From assembly GCA_020853105.1 (NCBI GenBank), contig JADYZM010000030.1:1-64000 (forward strand): a stretch of 64,000 bases of DNA. Direction: 5' to 3'. Of this stretch, positions 17,269-25,795 are shown piece by piece (position 1 is the first letter of the stretch; each line of letters begins with the position of its first letter). The translations under genes were made by a program, and so were the position numbers. Under the pieces are notes generated by a model. The model did not search any database. It was not told where the DNA came from and was given only the letters and a program-made list of their open reading frames with translations. This stretch comes from Flavobacteriales bacterium (GTDB lineage: Bacteria > Bacteroidota > Bacteroidia > Flavobacteriales_E > Vicingaceae).

Positions 17269-17979
17269 ATGAAAAACGAGCAAGATATTCCTAAAATTTT
17301 AATCGTTGAAGACGAAGTTAGAGTTTTGCAGTTCATTAAACAAGGATTGGAAGAAAACGGTTTTGAAGTTGATTATGCTTATGATGGTGAATGTGGAAGA
17401 AAATTAGCCTTTTCTAAAAAATACGATTTGATAGTGTTAGATGTTATCATCCCTCAACTCAATGGATTAGAACTTTGCAAAAAAATTAGAGAAACCGATA
17501 AATCGATAAAAATCTTAATGCTAACAGCTTTGGGCACTTTAAATGACAAACTTGAAGGATTTGAAGCGGGCGTTGATGATTATTTGGTTAAACCCTTTGA
17601 TTTCCCTGAATTACTTGCTCGTGTTAAAGTTTTATTAAAAAGAGCCCCCGGTAATATCGAAGAAAATACCAGCTCAGACCATATTATTCGAGTGGCAGAT
17701 ATGGAATTAAACACCTACACAAAAAGAGTTAAAAGAGGTGGAAAAGAAATTCGCTTAACAGCTAAAGAATATGCTCTCTTGGAATTGTTGTGTATCAATA
17801 AAAACAGAGTATTAAGCAAAGTAGAAATTGCCGAAAAAATTTGGGATATAACTTTTGATACAGGTACAAATGTAATTGAAGTGTATATCAACTTTTTACG
17901 AAAAAAAATTGACCACGACTTTGAGTTAAAGTTACTACATACATTGGTAGGATTAGGATATACCATTAAAGACATTTAA
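17269..17979 (+). CDS. OmpR/PhoB-family response regulator
   Basis: 236 residues. The receiver domain (8-125) has the acidic pair V-E-D-E, phospho-acceptor D58 in L-D-V-I-I-P, the conserved Thr in M-L-T-A and Lys in Y-L-V-K-P-F. The C-terminal winged-helix (about 140-235) has L-T-A-K-E-Y-A-L-L-E-L-L and V-I-E-V-Y-I-N-F-L-R-K-K-I. It is translationally coupled to the kinase (1-base gap). Tandem 11-bp repeats of the kind bound by OmpR-family regulators occur directly after the kinase gene, so the downstream channel operon is its likely target. The signal is unknown. Confidence 0.95.
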   Translation: MKNEQDIPKILIVEDEVRVLQFIKQGLEENGFEVDYAYDGECGRKLAFSKKYDLIVLDVIIPQLNGLELCKKIRETDKSIKILMLTALGTLNDKLEGFEAGVDDYLVKPFDFPELLARVKVLLKRAPGNIEENTSSDHIIRVADMELNTYTKRVKRGGKEIRLTAKEYALLELLCINKNRVLSKVEIAEKIWDITFDTGTNVIEVYINFLRKKIDHDFELKLLHTLVGLGYTIKDI

Positions 17980-17980
17980 C

Positions 17981-19345
17981 ATGAAAATCAGAACTCGGTT
18001 TACCCTTTTGTTTTCCGTTATTGTTGGAGTAATACTCTTCTTTTTCTCATTTTCAATTTATTATCTATCCGAAAATTACAGACAAAACGATTTTCATTCG
18101 CGACTACACGACAGAGGAATAGTTAAACTCAAACTTTTTTTATCAGTTAAAGACAGTAATACCACCTTTTCAAACCCTGAAATCGATGACAATGAATTCC
18201 ACACAATTAACCAAGAAGCTTTTGCATTTTTTGACCACAACAGAATGTTGCTGTATCACGATAAAAACGCAACAATTCCCTCTCAAATAATTGTCTCAAA
18301 AATTACTTCTGAAAATCCGTATCTAAGCAATAAAAACAACATTGAAAGCATCGGATTTACCTATAATTTTAACAATAATAAATACTATGTGGTGTCTTCA
18401 GGGTATGATAAGCACGGAATGAGTTATATAGATAACCTGAAGCAAATTTTATTTTTTAGAGGATTTGTGTTGATGCTAGTAATTTTTATCAGCGGATGGC
18501 TTTATGCAGGCAGGTTCTTGAAGCCTATATCAAATATAGTTCAGCAAGCATCTAAAATCAATTACAGCAATATGTATCAACGCTTGAACTCAAGTAATTC
18601 AAACGATGAAATTGGTCAATTAACCACAACCTTTAATAAAATGTTGGAACGATTGGAAAAATCATTCAATGCCCAAAAAAGATTTGTTTCTAATGCTTCA
18701 CACGAGTTAAGAAATCCGTTAACAGCTATAAATGGGCAAATTGATGTTGCTTTGATGAAAGAAAGAGAAAACGAAGAATATAAAAAAGTGCTCCACACCA
18801 TTTCCAAAGACATTAAAAACATTCGAACCCTTATTAATAATTTACTCGAACTGGCTAATAATGACGAAGTTCTAATTCAGCATTTTGAAGACATAAGAAT
18901 TGATGAAATTCTTTGGGAAGTTAGAGAGGAGATTCTCAAAATAAACCCTGAATATTCTATTTCTATTCATTTTGAAAACCTGTTGGATAACGATAACTTC
19001 CTAATATGCAAAGGAGACAAAAAACTCCTTGAAACCGCTTTCTTAAATGTTATAGATAATGCCTGTAAATTTTCTGAAAACAAAACAGTTGAGGTTAAAA
19101 TTATTTCCACAAAATCAAATATAATATTACACTTTATAGACCAAGGAATTGGTATGCCCGATTCCTTTTTAAATCAAATTTTTGAACCCTTTGCTCGTGG
19201 TAGTAATACCATTGGAATTCAAGGCAACGGAATAGGTCTTTCATTGGTATATAGAATCATAAAACTACATTCGGGAAAGATTTTTATTCGTTCTCAAGTT
19301 GACAAAGGAACCGATGTTGAAATTGTTCTACCAAACATCAGTTAA
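17981..19345 (+). CDS. sensor histidine kinase
   Basis: 454 residues. TM1 is at about 8-28, followed by an extracytoplasmic sensor loop of about 130 residues (30-157), TM2 at about 158-178 and HAMP at 178-232 (R-F-L-K-P-I-S-N-I-V). HisKA has H241 in S-N-A-S-H-E-L-R-N-P-L. The ATPase domain has N-V-I-D-N-A-C-K-F-S (N box), D-Q-G-I-G-M-P (G1), F-E-P-F-A-R-G (F box) and G-N-G-I-G-L-S-L-V (G2). All catalytic motifs are intact. The periplasmic loop has no recognised ligand-binding domain. It is paired with the preceding regulator. Confidence 0.95.
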   Translation: MKIRTRFTLLFSVIVGVILFFFSFSIYYLSENYRQNDFHSRLHDRGIVKLKLFLSVKDSNTTFSNPEIDDNEFHTINQEAFAFFDHNRMLLYHDKNATIPSQIIVSKITSENPYLSNKNNIESIGFTYNFNNNKYYVVSSGYDKHGMSYIDNLKQILFFRGFVLMLVIFISGWLYAGRFLKPISNIVQQASKINYSNMYQRLNSSNSNDEIGQLTTTFNKMLERLEKSFNAQKRFVSNASHELRNPLTAINGQIDVALMKERENEEYKKVLHTISKDIKNIRTLINNLLELANNDEVLIQHFEDIRIDEILWEVREEILKINPEYSISIHFENLLDNDNFLICKGDKKLLETAFLNVIDNACKFSENKTVEVKIISTKSNIILHFIDQGIGMPDSFLNQIFEPFARGSNTIGIQGNGIGLSLVYRIIKLHSGKIFIRSQVDKGTDVEIVLPNIS

Positions 19346-19367
19346 TTTTAAGTTCATTTTAATTTCA
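19346..19367 (+). promoter_or_regulatory. tandem 11-bp direct repeat, probable OmpR-family operator
   Basis: TTTTAAGTTCA (19346-19356) is followed without a gap by TTTTAATTTCA (19357-19367); 10 of 11 positions are the same. Head-to-tail 11-bp repeats are the classic site for a dimer of PhoB/OmpR-type regulators. The pair lies immediately after the kinase stop codon and upstream of the TDT channel operon. Binding by the neighbouring regulator is inferred. Confidence 0.55.
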
Positions 19368-19407
19368 ACGACAATTTCGATTAATTAGTCGTTAAAATTT
19401 TAATTTT

Positions 19408-19440
19408 TTTTAAGTTCAAATTAACTGTGTTTTAAGTCTT
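19408..19440 (+). promoter_or_regulatory. second operator cluster next to the channel promoter
   Basis: TTTTAAGTTCA recurs exactly at 19408-19418, and TTTTAAGTCTT follows at 19430-19440, two 11-bp steps later. A weak -7-like AAACTTTG lies at 19448-19455, so the last box sits where a -33 element would be, as expected for an activator replacing it. The ATG of the channel gene is at 19473. Confidence 0.5.
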
Positions 19441-19472
19441 CATAAGAAAACTTTGTATTGTCAGATTTTCTT

Positions 19473-20552
19473 ATGAAAGAATCAATTTTATATCAAATCA
19501 TAAACGAGCAAAAATTAGCAATAGCAAAACTATTTCCAAGCTATTTTGCCCTAACAATGGCAACAGGAATAGTTTCTATGGCAGCATTTTTAGTTGGAAT
19601 TCCGTTTGTTGGAGAAAGTCTTTTCTACTTAAATATAATCTTTTACATTATTCTTTGGATTCTAATCATATTTAGACTTTTCCTATACCCTAACAATTTA
19701 TTTGCTGACATTTCTGACCACTCAACAGGACCTGGATTCCTGACTATGGTTGCCGGAACAAATGTACTCGGAAGTCAATTTATTATTATAAACCACAATT
19801 ATCTGGTTGCAGAGTTGATGTTTTATCTTGGAATAGCATTATGGATAATTTTAATTTATTCCTTTTTTATTATTATCACCGTTAAACGTGGAAAACCTTC
19901 TCTTGAAAAAGGCATCAATGGTATTTGGTTATTAATGGTTGTGGCAACTCAATCCATTTCAATTTTAGGCACACAACTGGTAAACCACCTTCCTTTTCCT
20001 AAAGAATTAATACTTTTTTTATCACTGGTTTTGTTTTTGTTCGGCTGCTTGCTCTACATCATTATTATTACTTTAATCTTTTACAGACTAACTTTTTTCG
20101 AGCTCCGAGCTGAAGAGTTTGCCCCTCCTTATTGGATAAATATGGGAGCAGTTGCCATAGTTACTTTATCAGGCTCTGTTTTAATGCTGAATGCAGAACA
20201 TTGGGATTTTCTAAATTCGCTACTCCCCTTTTTAAAAGCATTCACTTTAATGTTCTGGGCAACAGGTACTTGGTGGATTCCACTTATTATAGTGCTTGGT
20301 GCATGGAGGCACTTCTATCAACTTATCCTTATTTCTTATCATCCACAATATTGGGGAATGGTTTTCCCTCTGGGAATGTACACTGTTTGCACACTGCGAT
20401 TATCACAAATAACCGGACTCAGTTTTCTTAAAAATATTCCTGACTTTACGGTTTATGTTGCCTTGTTTGCTTGGGTTGTTACCTTTTCAGGACTAATCTA
20501 TAAGATTATTGGAAACAGCATCAAAAATTTAAAAATAATTAATTATAAATAA
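19473..20552 (+). CDS. TDT/SLAC1-family transporter (tellurite resistance/dicarboxylate/anion channel type)
   Basis: 359 residues from ATG 19473; a TTG five codons earlier is not preferred. About ten TM helices fill the protein, starting with [18 protein letters not shown], the conserved opening of the TDT family (TehA, Mae1, Ssu1, SLAC1). Another family feature is [16 protein letters not shown]. These proteins move small anions such as malate, sulfite, nitrate or chloride. The substrate cannot be read from sequence. It heads a three-gene unit behind a two-component system and its probable operator repeats. Confidence 0.85.
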   Translation: MKESILYQIINEQKLAIAKLFPSYFALTMATGIVSMAAFLVGIPFVGESLFYLNIIFYIILWILIIFRLFLYPNNLFADISDHSTGPGFLTMVAGTNVLGSQFIIINHNYLVAELMFYLGIALWIILIYSFFIIITVKRGKPSLEKGINGIWLLMVVATQSISILGTQLVNHLPFPKELILFLSLVLFLFGCLLYIIIITLIFYRLTFFELRAEEFAPPYWINMGAVAIVTLSGSVLMLNAEHWDFLNSLLPFLKAFTLMFWATGTWWIPLIIVLGAWRHFYQLILISYHPQYWGMVFPLGMYTVCTLRLSQITGLSFLKNIPDFTVYVALFAWVVTFSGLIYKIIGNSIKNLKIINYK

Positions 20553-20568
20553 CTTAAATTGATTAACT

Positions 20569-21072
20569 ATGAAAACAACAGATGTTACCATCGAAACTCC
20601 ACTAACACCAAAAGAGTTGTTCGATAAACTACGATCAATGACGATCACAAATTTTTCTCAACTTCATGAAGTTCCAAGTGCTGATTATTACGGAGAAGTT
20701 GACAATTTTTCTTTTGACATTATGAATGTTCACTACGGACCCATGAGTTCAGTGCCTTCAATACAAGGTGAAATTGAAGAAGGGATAAACAAAACCACTA
20801 TCAATATTAAAATGGATATTGAACGTCATTATAAATTAGCTCGAAATATGTATTATAGCACACTATTTCCGATTGGAGCTATTGTGTTACTACTAAGTTT
20901 TCTTGTGTTGGGAGGAACGGATTATCAACTACATGGATTTATTTTTTCTGGTTCTTTTATGGCTTGTGCCGTACTTGTTGTAATCCTTACAAAAACCTCT
21001 CTATTAACCACTAAACGCAGAGAACTTAAAAATTTTGCAGCAAAAATTAATGGAATTATTAAAATCAACTAA
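20569..21072 (+). CDS. hypothetical protein with two central TM helices
   Basis: 167 residues, not recognised. An N-terminal about 95-residue soluble part (M-K-T-T-D-V-T-I-E-T-P-L-T-P-K-E-L-F-D-K-L, ending I-E-R-H-Y-K-L-A-R) is followed by two closely spaced TM helices (Y-S-T-L-F-P-I-G-A-I-V-L-L-L-S-F-L-V-L and G-F-I-F-S-G-S-F-M-A-C-A-V-L-V-V-I-L) and a short basic tail. Both ends would be on the same, probably cytoplasmic, side. It lies 16 bases after the TDT channel and 12 before the Cys-cluster sensor. It may be an accessory or coupling subunit of the channel, which is inference from position only. Confidence 0.75.
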   Translation: MKTTDVTIETPLTPKELFDKLRSMTITNFSQLHEVPSADYYGEVDNFSFDIMNVHYGPMSSVPSIQGEIEEGINKTTINIKMDIERHYKLARNMYYSTLFPIGAIVLLLSFLVLGGTDYQLHGFIFSGSFMACAVLVVILTKTSLLTTKRRELKNFAAKINGIIKIN

Positions 21073-21084
21073 TCCCTACTTACC

Positions 21085-21510
21085 ATGAAAACTCAAAACT
21101 GCAAATTCTGTGAAAACTCCTGTATTTTTAATGGAATTGACACTACACAATGGCTTCAAAATACTAACTTTAAAAGTGGTGAAACAATTTTTACGGAAGA
21201 TGATTCTGTAAATGGTTTGTATGTAATGAAAAAAGGTTCTGCCAGAGAATTTTCTTCTGTAGATTTAGTATTAAACGAATCTACATCTCAAATTTCAAAC
21301 GGTGATATTTTTGGACATATTGATTATAGAGGCGAAAAACACATAAGAAGTGCCGTGGCAATAGAAAATTCAGAAATTTGCTTATTTACAAAAGAAAAAT
21401 TGTATGATTTATGTTTAAGCTACACAAACTTATCTCTAAAACTTATCAAATTTTTTGCTGCTGAACTAAGCAAATCTGACCAACGAACCAAAGTAAAATA
21501 TAAAGCATAG
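21085..21510 (+). CDS. cyclic-nucleotide-binding-fold (CRP/FNR-like) protein lacking a DNA-binding domain
   Basis: 141 residues. The N-terminus holds a Cys cluster C6-x2-C9-x3-C13, then a cupin-like effector domain: F-K-S-G-E-T-I-F-T-E-D-D-S-V-N-G-L-Y-V (28-47), M-K-K-G-S-A-R, I-S-N-G-D-I-F-G and a helix ending the domain. FNR/CRP regulators are about 220-240 residues with a C-terminal winged helix; here the protein stops after the dimerisation helix (L-K-L-I-K-F-F-A-A-E-L-S-K-S-D), with no HTH. Further cysteines are C99 and C110. It may be a redox or ligand sensor acting on the channel rather than on DNA. No frameshifted HTH follows, because the convergent gene begins 1 base on. Confidence 0.8.
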   Translation: MKTQNCKFCENSCIFNGIDTTQWLQNTNFKSGETIFTEDDSVNGLYVMKKGSAREFSSVDLVLNESTSQISNGDIFGHIDYRGEKHIRSAVAIENSEICLFTKEKLYDLCLSYTNLSLKLIKFFAAELSKSDQRTKVKYKA

Positions 21511-21511
21511 C

Positions 21512-24115
21512 TTATTCTTTTACTATTTTAATTAAAGAATTTTCAACTTCCAAGAAGTAAATACCGGTTGACAAAAATTCAGTTGGAATTTCTGATTTTA
21601 ACTCTCTGATTTTTTCAACGTAAACAATTTTTCCTGAAATATCTTTTATTTGTATAGTTTGATTGATTAAAGAATTATTTACTTCAACAATAACCTTGTT
21701 AGAAAACGGATTAGGGTATATTTTCATACCATCAGAAATCTCATTATTCAGCCCTGTTGGAAAATCTACATTCACCAGTTGAGAATCTAAAACAGAAATA
21801 TTATTTACACTATCAATTACCAATGAAAAAATCTTTCCTGCCGGAGTTCCTTCAAACCGAATGTCATTTGCCGGATTTTGCCCTACTGTTACTGTTTCCA
21901 CTCCGGTTCTAGATTTATATACTTTTATATCATCAACCTGAAAAATACAATTTCCGCTTCTAAGTGAAATTTGATTTCCAATCGTTAGTGGAGTGCTATC
22001 AGTCCAAGATTCAATAAAAATATCATTTACAAAAACATCTATTTTTCCGTTTGATTTATCGTAAACAATCTTTGCATCATACCATGTAGAAGCAGAAAAA
22101 CTAAACGGAACATCTTTTGTGAGGCTAAACACATTATTGGTTACCTCATAAAATTGAAGCTTTGAATTGTCTTGCCTAAACCAAACAAAATAAGAGTTTC
22201 CTCTCTCCGACTGATTGGCGTCATCACACATAAAATGAAATCCGGCTCTCCTGTTTCCTGCTGTTCCAGAAATGTTAAATTTAAAATTATACAAGAACTT
22301 AGATTGATTGTTTTGATTACAATCAGTAAACAAGTTGCTATTCCCAATATTTTGGTCGGTTTGATTAAGAATTCCTGAATTTACACTCCAAGTGCCTGCA
22401 AAAGATGTCCAAAATGAAGGTAGTGTGTTCGTAAATTCATCATTGAAAAAACCATTTTGAGTATTTGAAAACCAATCTGTTCCGTCAAAATCAGCTATCT
22501 GATAAAATTGGTGTTTAACACCACTTCCTCCAATATTATCTGTGTCTGTAAATGTTGCTATAAAATCATTAGTTACAGGGTTTGCTATGCTTCCAACTGT
22601 TGTTGTGGGTTTAATAGTATCTTGAAAACATTGATATGTTGCAACAAAACCAGGCTTTGTTGTTGCATTATCAGAGGTAAACCGAAAAGTTATTGCTCCA
22701 GTAGATGAATTAAAAACCGGAGGTATTGTTGTTCCTGTAAATGGACTTCCTGTTATCTGAGGGGAAGCAATTGACTGTCCATCATAGATATATAAAAAAT
22801 CATAGTTGTTTTCTACATCAAACGATGAAAAGCTAAGCTGAATTGAACTTGCTCCAGTTGGAGCTAATGTCCATGTATAATTCTCGTTGTTGTAATAATT
22901 CTTTGAAGGACCTCCAAAATCATGAACTGTACCGCTACATGGTTTTGAATAACAATCAGTCATATAACCTCCTATTCCATTCCATAGTTCAGAATAGCCG
23001 TCGTCATATCCCAACGCCCATATTCCCATACCGGCAATACCGGTGTTATTGATATGTTCCAGCCGTTTATAAAAGTTATCTTCCAAACTTATAAAACATT
23101 GTTTTGTGTTTCCATCATTGAACACATATATATCAGAAAAACTACTTGCTTCTTGTTGATGATTGGCAGTTGAATAATATCCGGAAACATTATCTTTCAC
23201 AACTTTATATGTTTTTGAAACTCCATTTGCTGTAGTGCTGGAAGGGATACTTGTAGAGCTTGTTGGCCACTCTCTACCATAATATGGAAGTCCCAATATT
23301 AATTTATTTTTAGGACAACCCGCATTCAAATAATAGGTTATTGATTTGGATAAGTTAAAATCATAAGAAGAGCCAAATTGATATAAAGGGTCATTGGGTC
23401 CGGCTGTTGCACTTCCAGACCAATAATAATCATAACCCATTATAATAAATTTATCAACTGCACTTCCCATTATTGAAAAATCAAAAACATTACCCCAATC
23501 TACAGCATACAGCACTGTGCTAACATCTGACCCCGGGATTGCAGAGTGAAATTGAGTAGCGAGGTTAACCATGAAATTTGCAAAATTTGTTTTTTGTGCT
23601 GCAGGAAGTCCTTCAAAATCAACATTAACACCATGAGCACCTCTTGATTGAATCAAATTTATCAAATTGGTAATGAGCGTTTGCTGTGCTGTTGAGCTTG
23701 CAAAAAAAGTATTGTGGTCTGAAAAAAGAGTAACACAAAGCGTTACTTTAGTTGTCCCACTGGCTAAAGCAGCATTTACAGCTGCACTAGTAGCCCAACC
23801 GTGTGTATCATTTGCATTTCCGGTTGACGCATCAACCTCATAACTAAAAAATGAAAAATGACTCAGTAAATTCCAATCGTAATTTTGATACACATTTCCA
23901 ACCCAATAGGGATGCCAGCCATACACCACTTTGTTCAAATTGCAGGTAGCTTTTTGTGTGCTTGCTTTTACAGAAGCTTTGGTTATTTGTTCGTAGTATT
24001 CCGCATTCGAGTTGCCTAAACTGTTGTAAAATTCAAGCTGTTCTTGATGTATAGACTTTTGTGAAAATGAATGAATAGATGAAACAGCAAATAAAAAAGA
24101 AAGAAAAAACTTCAT
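21512..24115 (-). CDS. secreted GH18-type glycoside hydrolase with CUB domain and T9SS sorting domain
   Basis: 867 residues from ATG 24115 (M-K-F-F-L-S-F-L); a TTG at 24127 is less likely. A signal peptide is followed by a GH18 TIM barrel (about 60-395) with the catalytic strand H-G-V-N-V-D-F-E-G, whose acid is about E168. The first Asp of the usual DxxDxDxE is replaced by His. A CUB-like domain (about 405-500, with F-D-V-E-N-N-Y-D-F-L-Y-I-Y-D-G), a beta-rich LamG-like region (about 565-740) and a C-terminal type A T9SS sorting domain (I-Y-P-N-P-F-S-N-K-V, ending I-V-K-E) follow. It probably acts on chitin or other GlcNAc polymers, on or off the cell surface. Confidence 0.88.
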   Translation of the reverse strand: MKFFLSFLFAVSSIHSFSQKSIHQEQLEFYNSLGNSNAEYYEQITKASVKASTQKATCNLNKVVYGWHPYWVGNVYQNYDWNLLSHFSFFSYEVDASTGNANDTHGWATSAAVNAALASGTTKVTLCVTLFSDHNTFFASSTAQQTLITNLINLIQSRGAHGVNVDFEGLPAAQKTNFANFMVNLATQFHSAIPGSDVSTVLYAVDWGNVFDFSIMGSAVDKFIIMGYDYYWSGSATAGPNDPLYQFGSSYDFNLSKSITYYLNAGCPKNKLILGLPYYGREWPTSSTSIPSSTTANGVSKTYKVVKDNVSGYYSTANHQQEASSFSDIYVFNDGNTKQCFISLEDNFYKRLEHINNTGIAGMGIWALGYDDGYSELWNGIGGYMTDCYSKPCSGTVHDFGGPSKNYYNNENYTWTLAPTGASSIQLSFSSFDVENNYDFLYIYDGQSIASPQITGSPFTGTTIPPVFNSSTGAITFRFTSDNATTKPGFVATYQCFQDTIKPTTTVGSIANPVTNDFIATFTDTDNIGGSGVKHQFYQIADFDGTDWFSNTQNGFFNDEFTNTLPSFWTSFAGTWSVNSGILNQTDQNIGNSNLFTDCNQNNQSKFLYNFKFNISGTAGNRRAGFHFMCDDANQSERGNSYFVWFRQDNSKLQFYEVTNNVFSLTKDVPFSFSASTWYDAKIVYDKSNGKIDVFVNDIFIESWTDSTPLTIGNQISLRSGNCIFQVDDIKVYKSRTGVETVTVGQNPANDIRFEGTPAGKIFSLVIDSVNNISVLDSQLVNVDFPTGLNNEISDGMKIYPNPFSNKVIVEVNNSLINQTIQIKDISGKIVYVEKIRELKSEIPTEFLSTGIYFLEVENSLIKIVKE

Positions 24116-24232
24116 GATTTTTAACAATTTAAAGCTAATTTACTATAAAAACTTAACATTATGTTTAAATTTCTAATGGTGATATTTTTTAAAATAATTA
24201 TACACTACTTCAATTTAGCTTTTAAGTAATAC

Positions 24233-24240
24233 TAAATTTG
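24233..24240 (+). promoter_or_regulatory. -7 element TAAATTTG ahead of gpmI
   Basis: An exact TAnnTTTG, 22 bases before the ATG at 24263. The -33 region is only a weak TTT. Likely promoter of the gpmI-peptidase-lipoprotein run. Confidence 0.5.
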
Positions 24241-24262
24241 TATTCCAAAAAATGTTTTAAAC

Positions 24263-25783
24263 ATGAGTTCAAAAAAAGTAGCACTATTAATTCTCGACGG
24301 TTGGGGTTGTGGAAATAAATCAAAATCTGATGCAATTTTTAATGCAAACACTCCATTTTATGACAGTTGCCTACAAAAATATCCTCACTCATTTCTGAAA
24401 ACTTTTGGTGAATTTGTCGGGCTACCGGACGGGCAGATGGGAAATTCAGAAGTGGGACACCTAAACATAGGTGCCGGAAGGGTTGTATATCAAGATTTTG
24501 CAAAAATCAACAAAGCTGTTCAAGAAAATACCATAGCTCAAAATCAAACTCTTATTTCAGCTTTTGAATATGCAAATAAAAACAATGTAGCTGTTCATTT
24601 TATAGGATTAGTTTCTGACGGCGGAATCCACTCACATCAAAATCATCTTTACAAACTTTGTGAATTGGCAAATAAGTACTCAATCCAAAATTCTTTTATT
24701 CATGCTTTTACTGACGGGAGAGATTGCGACCCAAAAAGTGGTAGCGATTTTATAGATATTTTAGAATCCAAAATTCAAAACACAAATTGTCGGTTGGCAT
24801 CTGTTATCGGTCGCTATTATGCTATGGACAGAGATAACCGTTGGGAACGAGTTAAAATTGCTTATGATTTGTTGGTACACGGAATTGGAGAACAAACTCA
24901 AAATTTCTCTGAAAGCATGAAACTATCCTATCAGAACAACATTACCGATGAATTTATCAAACCCTTAGTGAAAATTGATTCTAAAAATCTACCTATTGGA
25001 AAAATTAAACCCAATGATGTTGTTATTGCCTTTAATTTTAGAACCGACCGATGTAGAGAGATAACTATAGCACTCACCCAAAAAGATATTTACGAACATA
25101 ATATGACTACGCTACCGTTATATTATGTAACCATGACCAATTACGACAAGACATTTAAAAATATTCATGTTTTATATGATAAAGACAACTTAACCAATAC
25201 CTTAGGAGAAATCCTGGAAAAAAACAAAAAAACTCAAATTCGTATTGCAGAAACTGAAAAGTATCCACATGTTACCTTCTTTTTCTCCGGTGGAAGGGAA
25301 AAGCCTTTTGAAAATGAAAAAAGAATTTTAATAAACTCACCCAAAGTGGCAACCTATGATCTTCAACCGGAAATGAGTGCCGAAGGTGTAACATCTGCAA
25401 TTTTATCAGAAATTGAAAAAGAAGAAACCGATTTTATTTGCCTCAACTTTGCAAACCCGGATATGGTAGGACACACCGGAGTTTACGAAGCTATCATTAA
25501 AGCTGTCGAAAAAGTTGATAGCTGCACTGAACGTATCGTAAAAACAGGTTTAAAATACGGATATTCATTCATTATAATTGCTGACCATGGAAATGCCGAC
25601 TTTGCTATAAATGACGATGGCACACCTAACACTGCTCATTCAACAAATTTGGTTCCTTGTATTTTGATAGATAGCAAGTATTCAGCAGTTAAAGACGGAA
25701 AATTAGCCGATATTGCACCTACAATTCTCAATCTTATGGAAATAGAATTACCAACAGAAATGGACGGTAATAGTTTAATTTAA
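24263..25783 (+). CDS. gpmI: 2,3-bisphosphoglycerate-independent phosphoglycerate mutase
   Basis: 506 residues, normal for the family. It interconverts 3- and 2-phosphoglycerate in glycolysis and gluconeogenesis using two Mn ions. The start L-L-I-L-D-G-W-G carries the first metal Asp; the phosphoserine is S62 in M-G-N-S-E-V-G-H-L-N-I-G-A-G-R. Other motifs are D-G-R-D-C-D-P-K-S-G, G-R-Y-Y-A-M-D-R-D-N-R-W-E-R, N-F-R-T-D-R, N-F-A-N-P-D-M-V-G-H-T-G, A-D-H-G-N-A-D and A-H-S-T-N-L-V-P. It is followed after 12 bases by the M20 peptidase. Confidence 0.97.
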   Translation: MSSKKVALLILDGWGCGNKSKSDAIFNANTPFYDSCLQKYPHSFLKTFGEFVGLPDGQMGNSEVGHLNIGAGRVVYQDFAKINKAVQENTIAQNQTLISAFEYANKNNVAVHFIGLVSDGGIHSHQNHLYKLCELANKYSIQNSFIHAFTDGRDCDPKSGSDFIDILESKIQNTNCRLASVIGRYYAMDRDNRWERVKIAYDLLVHGIGEQTQNFSESMKLSYQNNITDEFIKPLVKIDSKNLPIGKIKPNDVVIAFNFRTDRCREITIALTQKDIYEHNMTTLPLYYVTMTNYDKTFKNIHVLYDKDNLTNTLGEILEKNKKTQIRIAETEKYPHVTFFFSGGREKPFENEKRILINSPKVATYDLQPEMSAEGVTSAILSEIEKEETDFICLNFANPDMVGHTGVYEAIIKAVEKVDSCTERIVKTGLKYGYSFIIIADHGNADFAINDDGTPNTAHSTNLVPCILIDSKYSAVKDGKLADIAPTILNLMEIELPTEMDGNSLI

Positions 25784-25795
25784 CACTATAAAAAA

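Noticed and set aside
19367-19393. AACGAC...GTCGTT inverted repeat after the kinase gene
   Set aside because: Only 6-bp arms with a 15-base loop; too weak to call a terminator. It lies between the operator repeats.
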